Positions 8,590 to 16,500 of a stretch of 64,000 nucleotides of DNA are shown here, piece by piece; position 1 is the first letter of the stretch, and each line of letters starts with the position of its first letter. The position numbers were made by a program, and so were the translations under genes. Under the pieces are notes generated by a model. It was not told the origin of the DNA and searched no databases. It worked only from the letters and a program-made list of their open reading frames with translations. This stretch comes from Corynebacterium lubricantis DSM 45231 (GTDB taxonomy: Bacteria > Actinomycetota > Actinomycetes > Mycobacteriales > Mycobacteriaceae), in assembly GCF_000379425.1 (NCBI RefSeq), contig NZ_KB902185.1:1-64000 (forward strand). Direction: 5' to 3'.

Positions 8590-8690
8590 GAAAGTTCTCC
8601 TACGTGGAATCGGGTTGGCTGCGCAAAACGGCAGTCATTACCGGACCGTAGGTGATATGAATGGCAATCAGTTGAATATGGTGTGAATTT

Positions 8691-9125
8691 TTAACCCGGG
8701 AAGCTCGGATCTGTAATTTTCCGCAAGTCTTCTAACGTGGCACGCAGCTGGTCCATCCGCTTTTTGCCAAGATGTGCGACCCACTCCTGCTCAATCACGC
8801 GCTCTTTTTCCCGCGCCAGTGGCAAGATTTTCTCGCGCGTGTACTCGCTCAGTATCACCAGCCGACTTCGACCGTCTGCAGGATCGGGGGCGCGATGCAC
8901 GAAGCCTGACTTTTCTAGCCTATCGACGAGTGCCGTCGCCGTTTGCCGCGTGATCTGGGCGTAGTCGGCGAGGTCTCCGATGCGGGTGCCGTGCTCGTCG
9001 ATACGCGCGAGGAGTCTGCCCTGCGCCGGTGAGATGTCGTGGCCGGCTTCCATTACAACGTCCATGATGCGCGCTTCGGCGCTGCGATGGGAGATGAACA
9101 TGAGTAGCGCGGTGGAAATTGTCAT
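8691..9125 (-). CDS. MarR-family transcriptional regulator
   Basis: 144 residues with the MarR winged-helix plan: helix-turn-helix ARIDEHGTRIGDLADYAQITRQTATALVDRLE (abridged) and a wing with RAPDPADGRSRLVILS, the family DxRxxxxxLT-like hairpin. It is divergent from the membrane protein/multicopper oxidase pair. Two adjacent inverted repeats in the shared intergenic region are natural operators, so it probably represses itself and the oxidase pair. The ligand is unknown. Confidence 0.85.
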   Translation of the reverse strand: MTISTALLMFISHRSAEARIMDVVMEAGHDISPAQGRLLARIDEHGTRIGDLADYAQITRQTATALVDRLEKSGFVHRAPDPADGRSRLVILSEYTREKILPLAREKERVIEQEWVAHLGKKRMDQLRATLEDLRKITDPSFPG

Positions 9126-9157
9126 GCGTTCTCCTCAGGTTGCGGCCATTGTTTTAG

Positions 9158-9192
9158 TTCGATATTCGAAGTAATATAGTTCGTATATCGAA
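9158..9192. promoter_or_regulatory. paired inverted repeats, candidate MarR operators
   Basis: TTCGATATTCGAA (9158-9170) and TTCGTATATCGAA (9180-9192) are two related imperfect palindromes with centres 22 bp apart, about two helical turns. They lie in an AT-rich divergent promoter region with TATA-like sequences. Size and arrangement fit binding of two MarR dimers on the same face of the DNA. Confidence 0.55.
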
Positions 9193-9294
9193 ATATTTTA
9201 CCAGGTTTCTCCCTGAATTGATTAGAGCAGGATTAGTTCCTCAACGTTCTTCAATCACCAGCGCAGGCGCGCTGTATTAATTCAAGGAGTCATC

Positions 9295-9774
9295 ATGAAA
9301 ACAACCTACCAAGTTCTGGCCTATCTCATTAGCGCCCTCGTTATGGTGCAGGCAGGCTCCCACGCATGGTCCTCCGCCGGAGCCGTGAAATTCATCCAAG
9401 AAGGCGGAACTCTCGATATGACCGGCGCTAGTGGCATCCAATTCCCCGAGATTTATGGCATTGTGATTCACAGTATGAACGGCATGTACGTCATCCCCGT
9501 GGTTGCACTGGTCTTCCTTATTGTTGGCTTTTACACCCAGACCAAATACGGGCTCGTATTGGCAATCGCAACGGCCGTCCTCGTGGGTATCCAGGTGACG
9601 CTGGGCATCACTGCCGCAGGTCTCCCGTTCCTCGCGCTGCTTCACGGGATGAACGCTCTCCTGATCTTCGCGGTTGCTCTCGTCGCCGCGATCTACATGC
9701 GGAGAGTGGGACGAAAGACCGACCTTTACCAGCACCCTGAGAATGTCGATCGGCAGCCAGCTGCGATGACCTGA
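9295..9774 (+). CDS. four-helix membrane protein upstream of multicopper oxidase
   Basis: 159 residues with four hydrophobic helices (about 8-25, 57-78, 83-104 and 112-132) and a polar C-terminal tail. Histidines lie in or next to helices (GSHAW, IVIHSMNG, ALLHGMN), which could bind haem or copper, but I can name no family with confidence (DUF6220-like at best). It starts after AAGGAGTCATC and ends 1 nt before the oxidase ATG, so the two are translationally coupled and probably act together. Confidence 0.65.
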   Translation: MKTTYQVLAYLISALVMVQAGSHAWSSAGAVKFIQEGGTLDMTGASGIQFPEIYGIVIHSMNGMYVIPVVALVFLIVGFYTQTKYGLVLAIATAVLVGIQVTLGITAAGLPFLALLHGMNALLIFAVALVAAIYMRRVGRKTDLYQHPENVDRQPAAMT

Positions 9775-9775
9775 C

Positions 9776-11212
9776 ATGAACACCACCCCAGCTCGCGGCC
9801 CTAAGATCGTCCGGCGGATCGTCGTTACGGTGCTGATCTTGGGGCTCGCCGGTCTCGGCCTCTACTGGTTCCTCAGTCTCGCGCCGGGTGCCTATTCGCT
9901 CGCGCCGAGTGGCGGATACGGACATGGGCACGGCAGTGTGGCCAGTCCGTCGACAGACATCGCATCGCTTATCGACGACCCCGCCCGCCCCGCCGATGTT
10001 CAGCTGCGCATCGAGGCGCAGCTCAATCCCTCGGGTGGCTTCATGCTCAACGGCGCGTCGCCTGGTCCGGAGATTCGGGCAGTGAAGGGTGACATGGTTG
10101 AAGTAGATTTTCACAACGTGGATATCGCCGAGGGCACCACGCTGCACTGGCATGGGATTGATGTGCCGGCGGCGATGGATGGAGTCGCTGGGGTGACTCA
10201 GGACGCGGTGAAACCGGGGGAGTCGTTTACTTACCGGTTCATCGTGGATGATCCGGGAACCTACTGGTATCACTCCCACCAAGTCTCGCACCGGCAGGTG
10301 ATTGGTGGCCTGTTCGGCGTGATCATCGTTGACCCTGAGGGCGGCCTAGCTGAGCAGGAGGTCACTTTGCCGCTGCATACCTACCCCGGTGAATCCCGCA
10401 CTATCGCCGGGTGGGGCACCGGGAGGGGTGCTGAGCAGCGAGTTCAAGCCGAGCCCGGGAGTGTGTGGCGGGTAAGGGTGATCAACACCGACAATCCATC
10501 CGCATTCGTGTGGACGGAATCAGCGAGGCTTGTGGCCATTGACGGCCATGATCTCAACGAGCCTGCTTTGTTTCGCGACAAGAAGATTCGGCTAGGTGCG
10601 GGCGCGCGGGCAGATTTGGAAGTTACCGTCCCCGAGTCAGGCGCTGCTCGAGTTCAGGCGCCGGGAGTCTCTTTGATCCTCGGCGATGGCGATCCCGCGA
10701 TGCTTCCCGCACCTGCGCAGGAACTCGACCTCTTGAGCTACGGCGCCCCAGCCGACGTGGGTTTCGATGTGAGCCAGGCCGATCAACACTTCAACTACGT
10801 GATCAATCGCCGCCCGGGATTCCTCAATGGCAAGCCTGGGTACTGGTGGACCGTTAACGGCCGCATCGGTCACGCCGTTCCACCATTTATGGTAAAAGAA
10901 GGCGAGCTCATCGCGATGGAGATTCGGAACAAGTCCGCCGACGTACATCCGATGCATCTGCATGGGCACCACTTCCTCGTGGTTTCCCGCGACGGGGTGC
11001 GGTCGACCGGTACGCCCTGGTGGACGGACTCACTTGATATCTTGTCAGGGGAGACCTACGAGGTCGTGTTTCCCGCCGACAATCCCGGCATTTGGATGAA
11101 CCATTGCCACAACCTGCCGCACGCCGTCGACGGGCTGATGACGCACCTTTCCTACGAGGGCATCACCACCGACTTCATGCTTGGCCGAAAATCCGGCAAC
11201 GAACCGGAGTGA
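9776..11212 (+). CDS. membrane-anchored multicopper oxidase
   Basis: 478 residues. After a short basic N-terminus, one hydrophobic helix (about 13-34) anchors it outside the membrane. The cupredoxin domains carry all four copper motifs: HWHGIDVP, YHSHQVSH, HPMHLHGHHF and HCHNLPHAVDGLM, giving type 1, 2 and 3 copper ligands. The axial position after the last HxxxxxL is a non-Met residue region, so a mid-to-high potential type 1 site is possible. Substrate unknown: copper(I), manganese or phenolics are all plausible. Coupled to the membrane protein upstream and divergent from a MarR regulator. Confidence 0.9.
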   Translation: MNTTPARGPKIVRRIVVTVLILGLAGLGLYWFLSLAPGAYSLAPSGGYGHGHGSVASPSTDIASLIDDPARPADVQLRIEAQLNPSGGFMLNGASPGPEIRAVKGDMVEVDFHNVDIAEGTTLHWHGIDVPAAMDGVAGVTQDAVKPGESFTYRFIVDDPGTYWYHSHQVSHRQVIGGLFGVIIVDPEGGLAEQEVTLPLHTYPGESRTIAGWGTGRGAEQRVQAEPGSVWRVRVINTDNPSAFVWTESARLVAIDGHDLNEPALFRDKKIRLGAGARADLEVTVPESGAARVQAPGVSLILGDGDPAMLPAPAQELDLLSYGAPADVGFDVSQADQHFNYVINRRPGFLNGKPGYWWTVNGRIGHAVPPFMVKEGELIAMEIRNKSADVHPMHLHGHHFLVVSRDGVRSTGTPWWTDSLDILSGETYEVVFPADNPGIWMNHCHNLPHAVDGLMTHLSYEGITTDFMLGRKSGNEPE

Positions 11213-11213
11213 T

Positions 11214-12278
11214 TTAACCGATCTGAGCTTTGGTGGTGCAATCGATTTTTGCGTACGGTCGGCCCTGATCATCGACGGAGTTCATCGCATAGTTGCCACC
11301 GTATGCTCGGCAGCCGGTGTATTTATCCGCAGCAGGCGCGGCGGGAGCTGGGTCTGGAGCTAGCGCAGGTGCTGGCACCGGCTGTTTTAATGCTTCGAGG
11401 GAGGGTTCTTCCTCTAGGATATTGGGCTCCAATTCTGCAACTGCTCGTCGTAAAGCTTCTTCTTCGCGCTCTGCCTCAACTTCGGCCCTGCGATCGTCCT
11501 CGTTTTCGATCGCGCGCGTGAGACGGTTGGCCTCGCGCTCGGCGCGGGTCTCCTCGTCATCGATGAGCTCCTTGAACCGAGTGCCGTATGCCTCTGTTTG
11601 GAACTCGGACTGGCTAATCTGCGTTGCTTTCAGCGTGGCCAAGGCAAGCACGGCCTCGTCGACAGCACTGGAATGCTCCCGGGCACGGGTGTAGTCGGCG
11701 GCGACAGCGAGGTTGGAGGCCTGGAAATCCTCGGCAGCATTGATCGCCGCCTGAGCCTGTTCGAAGCTGTCCGTGAATTCAGAATCATCGACCATGCACT
11801 CCGGCCCGAGCGCGAAAATACCGGCGGTACGCGCCTCGGCCTCTGCCTCTGCAGCGGAAACCTTTGGATAAAACTTGTGATTCGGTGCGATATCTACGGC
11901 AACGCCTAGTCCCTCGCGCGCGACCTCCGCGTTCACTAAGGAATCTTCCTTATACACGCCAGCGAGAGTGCGTCCGTACTTATCCGTGCGTTCGACGTCG
12001 TACTCAAGAGTTACCTCAGTGCCCACCCCGAGCAGATCCGCGAGATAGTCGCGCGCCTCTTGCGCTAGACACTCAGACGGCTTGCCGTCGCGGCCAATTT
12101 CCGGCGTATCCACATTCAACAGTCGGATGCGAGTTGTCTCACCGTTCTGTCGGACATCGATGGTGTCGCCATCGATGATCTTCTCGACGACGATCGGATC
12201 GTCCGACACCGCGTTAACAAGTGCGCCGCCGCCGACAACAACGGCAGCACCAATGGCGAGAGTGCGCCAAATACCCAT
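11214..12278 (-). CDS. secreted thermonuclease (SNase-like) with coiled-coil and Cys-containing C-terminal domain
   Basis: 354 residues: one N-terminal hydrophobic segment, an SNase domain (about 20-150) with IIDGDTIDV, RIRLLNVDTPEIG and EARDYLADLL, then a long acidic/basic helical stretch rich in Glu, Arg and Ala (about 165-310), a Pro/Ala linker, and a C-terminal two-cysteine module GCRAYGGNYAMN...KIDC. The ATG at 12278 is chosen because GGGAGAA lies 7 nt before it; the upstream in-frame TTG overlaps that Shine-Dalgarno. Probably a Ca-dependent extracellular nuclease. First of three nuclease genes on this strand. Confidence 0.8.
   Translation of the reverse strand: MGIWRTLAIGAAVVVGGGALVNAVSDDPIVVEKIIDGDTIDVRQNGETTRIRLLNVDTPEIGRDGKPSECLAQEARDYLADLLGVGTEVTLEYDVERTDKYGRTLAGVYKEDSLVNAEVAREGLGVAVDIAPNHKFYPKVSAAEAEAEARTAGIFALGPECMVDDSEFTDSFEQAQAAINAAEDFQASNLAVAADYTRAREHSSAVDEAVLALATLKATQISQSEFQTEAYGTRFKELIDDEETRAEREANRLTRAIENEDDRRAEVEAEREEEALRRAVAELEPNILEEEPSLEALKQPVPAPALAPDPAPAAPAADKYTGCRAYGGNYAMNSVDDQGRPYAKIDCTTKAQIG
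11445..11457 (+). repeat. near copy of the dispersed 13-mer (TCGTCGTAAAGCT)
   Basis: One-base variant inside the thermonuclease gene, antisense to it. It keeps the 12-base core TCGTCGTRAAGC. Confidence 0.4.
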
Positions 12279-12384
12279 GTGAAGTTCTCCCAAAAAACAT
12301 GCCGGGCAGTCGGCGCGGCAGCTGACAAGACCCTGTCAGTTTAGTGTGAGCTCCAGCGGGTTAGTTGATGGGGTGATCAGTCGG

Positions 12385-13461
12385 CTACGCCACCCGCATC
12401 GCCCCACCCTGGGCGACCGGGTTGTCGTTGAGCAGTGGCTCCCCGCCGAACGCCGGTACGTGGTAGATCTGGCCATCAATCCGGTCGAGGTGGCCGTACA
12501 TTGGCTTGTCGCGGTCGTCGTCGTTGCGCCCGTTATGGAAACTGCAACACGTGGCTAAATTCTCAATGTTCGTAGTCCCGCCGTTCTTCCACGCTACATT
12601 ATGGTTGACCTGGCAGTACTCTGCGCCGACCCCGCAGCCGTACGCGGCACACACCGGATTCTCCAGTTTGCACATCGTGCGCTGCTTCGGGCTGGGGAAG
12701 CGGCTCGTGCCATACAAGTTGACGGGGCCGGCGACCGGATCGACCAGCATGACTAGGCCGTTCTCGGCGAGTTTCGCCTTAACGAAGTCTTTGCCCGTCA
12801 TCCGTGTGCCGTTGGTCAGCGACAGGACCACGTCGTCGCCGTCTCCTTCGATGATCTTTGTGGCGTCGCCAAGCGAGATAATCACCGCTGGGGTAATCGC
12901 CGACTCGCCGCCAGCGACCCCGCCATTCAGTAGATTCAGCGCCACGAGCGCCGGATGCTCGTCCCCGGAATTGGCATTGAGCGCATCCAACGTCGCCTGA
13001 ATCTGGTGGCTCGGACCCACGATGGTCAACCGGGAATAGGTTGATCCGGAGATCGCGGTCGCACCTAGCGAGGGCTTGTTCACCGGCTTCTCTTTGCCGT
13101 TGTACTTGCGTAACAGCCCCCTGCCGAGGGCCTGCAACGTGCGGATATTAGCGATCTCCGCGCACATTTCTGCCCGGAACTTCCACACCAACTTGGCGCG
13201 CTTGATCTTCTTGGCAAGCTTCTCGATCACCGCCAGCGTGTGCATCGTGTGTTGGTTCTTGCGAGCTGCTTCGACGCATTCCGCTTGACGACGAGTTGCC
13301 TGAGTCGGCCCAAAGTACACCAGTGACAGATCGTGGATCTGTTTAGCCATCTGCGTATCCATGCCAACTTGGCACAGATCGATAGTTTTCATCCCTACGG
13401 CGTCGGCCAGGATCGCCATGGCATCTTGCCACGCGTTGGCGAATTTCTTGAGTGCTGTCAT
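12385..13461 (-). CDS. HNH endonuclease-domain protein (DUF222-like type)
   Basis: 358 residues. A helical N-terminal part of about 240 residues resembles the DUF222 region of the 13E12-type proteins common in actinobacteria. The C-terminal HNH domain has CAAYGCGVGAEYCQVNHNV, then GGTTNIENLATCCSFHN, supplying HNH histidine/asparagine and the zinc cysteines. Role unknown; this family is repetitive and often lies in accessory DNA. It lies between the thermonuclease and the large helicase-nuclease. Confidence 0.8.
   Translation of the reverse strand: MTALKKFANAWQDAMAILADAVGMKTIDLCQVGMDTQMAKQIHDLSLVYFGPTQATRRQAECVEAARKNQHTMHTLAVIEKLAKKIKRAKLVWKFRAEMCAEIANIRTLQALGRGLLRKYNGKEKPVNKPSLGATAISGSTYSRLTIVGPSHQIQATLDALNANSGDEHPALVALNLLNGGVAGGESAITPAVIISLGDATKIIEGDGDDVVLSLTNGTRMTGKDFVKAKLAENGLVMLVDPVAGPVNLYGTSRFPSPKQRTMCKLENPVCAAYGCGVGAEYCQVNHNVAWKNGGTTNIENLATCCSFHNGRNDDDRDKPMYGHLDRIDGQIYHVPAFGGEPLLNDNPVAQGGAMRVA
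13282..13294 (-). repeat. variant of the dispersed 13-mer (TCGTCGTCAAGCG)
   Basis: One-base variant (position 8 C) in minus orientation inside the HNH gene. Confidence 0.35.
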
Positions 13462-13569
13462 GGCACTGACACTAGGGCCGAAAAGAATAAGCGCAGAACA
13501 TGGCGTTTTCGCCTGTGGATAACCTACCTCATGGGTACCGGTTTTCCACAGAAAACGGGCACAACGTGG

Positions 13570-13582
13570 TCGTCGTGAAGCG
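13570..13582 (+). repeat. dispersed 13-mer TCGTCGTRAAGCG, copy 3
   Basis: Exact copy (R=G), intergenic, in the 138 bp between the HNH gene start and the helicase-nuclease stop. It is not in coding sequence. Confidence 0.6.
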
Positions 13583-13599
13583 AAAAAGTCTGTGGGGGA

Positions 13600-16500
13600 T
13601 TAGTTTGAAGTCTCAGCCATGATCCAGTCGTAATGAATTCGGAGGATTTGTTCCGTGTTTTTAGTCAACTTCTTAAAGCCGAGTTCCGCGAGAGTCAGGC
13701 GCATCAACTCTTCTTGGTCGCGGGCGCCAGATCCGTGAAAGACTTCCCGCATGAGCTCCCGCAGTTCCTCGTGTGGAATTTCGGAGATGCTCCGTGGGCC
13801 CTTATCCCGCAAGACTACGGAGGGTTCTCCCGGCAGATAAAACGTGCGGTCCTTGTAACCCAGTCGCTTTCCATCGTTGAGTTCGTGGATGGACTTATCG
13901 TTGATAAGTCGGCTGAGCGCTTGGTTCAATGGGGACGAGACAGATTTTGTGACCCGCACGAACCCGGAAGCCCGAACATATCGGGTGTGTATGAGCTCGC
14001 CGATCATGGGGCCCTCTACCTGTAAAATTTGTAGAATTCCCTGCTCGATTTGGAAGGGTGAAGCTTCCGCGACCGGAACCGTCGTTCCTGAAAACTCCAC
14101 ATATTCAGACACAATCGATGCACTCTTCGTCGAAGACAAGTTGGCCAGAGACAATGTGGAGTCGCTGAAATCCCGCTGGTTGGTGATTAACGGCTTCGGA
14201 GGAGGCGTTGGCGCTGGTGCGAATACTGGAGCTACTTCGACCGGTGGGGGAGAAAGTTCAGCTGCATCTTCAGGCTCGATGTCGTTCTCGTGGAAGGCGA
14301 TCGTCGGGGAATCCGCGTAGAATTCCTCAATGACCTCGATGTTTTGGGTTTCAGACGCGTTAGTCGAACTCGTGCTGAAGGGCTGGATACCCAACGAATC
14401 TAGAGCTGTGAACACACGATTAATTTCAAAGTCCTGGTTTAAGTAGAAATCAGACTCAAAAATCCTGACAAAATTCCACCCCAGACGTTCCAAGTCCCGC
14501 TGTCGAGCTTGGTCGCTTCGAGCGTTTTGATCGCCGTGCCAGTGGTCACCGTCGCATTCGACTGCGAGTCGACCTTCCGTGCCTTGTACGACGAGATCAA
14601 TCTTGTATCCAAACGCATCGAACTGCGGAATGACTTGATAGCCACGGGTGACAATCATGTTGTACACGCGTTGCTCAAAGAGAGAATCGAAGGGTTCGAC
14701 GGGCTCATCGTTTGAGACGAGGTTTGACGACGAAGCCTCCGGAGCGCTTTCCGCGACACTATATGCGTATTGCAACAGGTTAGCTCGAAGGTCCAACTCA
14801 GAATTGAGATCTTCGAGCCCGGCCGAATGAAAAAGCCACACTTGATCCTTGGCGCGGCTGACTGCAACATTGAGCAACTGCTCATGGCGCGCCGTGCTCT
14901 GGGGATGAATCCTTTCACCTGGAGTGCTTGGCTGGACCATCGACAGGAAAATAACATCTCGTTCAGCACCCTGGAAATCCTCGGCGCCGCCGACTTTCAG
15001 ATCGCGGTCTTCCCAAATCGCTGGTTCTAGCTCATTAAGCAAACGCGCCTGGATGTATTTGGCTTGGCCGGAAGTATTGAGAAGTGAGATCACTCCCAGA
15101 GTTTTGCCATCGTATGCAGGATCTTGGAAAACTTTAGCGATACGTTCCACCAAAGCCTGAGCTTCAACCTCATTGACTCGCTTGGTCTTCGTCCCCGAGT
15201 AGAAAGCGTTGGGAGTTCGGGTGATCTTGAATGGCGCCAATCTGCCAGGTTTGATTTCTCGGACTGGCCGAAGTTCGATATTTTCTGGGCGGTAGACCAG
15301 TTGGTTGGAGAACTCGATGATTTCGGGCACCGATCGTCGGTGCTCATCGAGGACGATCCGGCCGCCGTACCACATGTTGGCAGCATCGAAGAGGGACAAC
15401 TTAGGGTCGGTCCACGAGTCGATCTTGTCAAAGTCGCTGAGGAACTGACTTGCCAGGCTATTGAGCGCCTCGAGATCAGTACCAACGGCGGCAGGGGAGA
15501 CCTGTTTATCGTCGCCAATCACGACGATGCGTGGAGCAAGGTACTGGAGGAACACGGAGTCGACGCCTGCCTGCGAAGCTTCGTCGACAATGACAACGTC
15601 AAACATGTTTTCTTCCAACTGGAACTGTTCAACCACTTTATAGATCGGCATGATCCACACCGGAACAGCGCTGCGCGAACTTTCCAAGTGCTTTCGAATA
15701 TCCCGGCGTCGTCGCTCGGCATACTTGCCCGTACCCTTGCCCAAGCGTTTGACGGCTTGAGAGTAGGCCACCAGGTTAGAGCTCATCGCACGATCGATAC
15801 GAGAAGGGTCGACAGCCTTCGACCAGGCGCGATGGGAAGCGAGAGTGGAAAGCCCCCGACTGATTTTCTGATCAATCGCAGCGATCTGATTGTGGAGGCT
15901 AGCTACGTCGTCCGAATTGCGGCTTTCTAGCTCAGTAGACAGTAGCGCCCATTGCCGTGCCGCTTCAAGGTTACGGAGTTGATGGCGTTGCTCGTTATTC
16001 AACGGGGCAGAAAACGCCCGACTGCTCAGATCCTTCGACCAGCCAGCAACACGCTGGCCCAAAGTAATTCGATGGCGAGCCCGAGGTGCAACACCGGATT
16101 GGTCCTGTCCTTGAGAGTAGGCAGTCTCGTACATCTCTGGGTCCAGTGAAGATACGGCCTCTACCAGTTCAAATACCCAAGGAAGCTGGCGGTATTCTTC
16201 TTTGAATACGTCGGCAGAGTCCAAACTTGCGTGAAGTTTATTGGTCAGAGTGGTTGCTTTGTCTAACGCCGTTGAAGCCGCCTCCAATTGTTGAGGTTGG
16301 CTGATCACTTCGTCGAGACGCTCAAGGTCAACCTTGATGCCGACTGATCTGAGCTGTTCAGTATCGGATGAGATGCGCTCGTAGAGCTCGATGGTCTCGC
16401 GAAGGGAGTTCACTGATCCCTGGAAAATTTCGAACTGCGACATCGGCGAGGAGATGTCGGCTGCGGATGCATGCGTCCATTCCCTCTGAAACCTCTCGGC

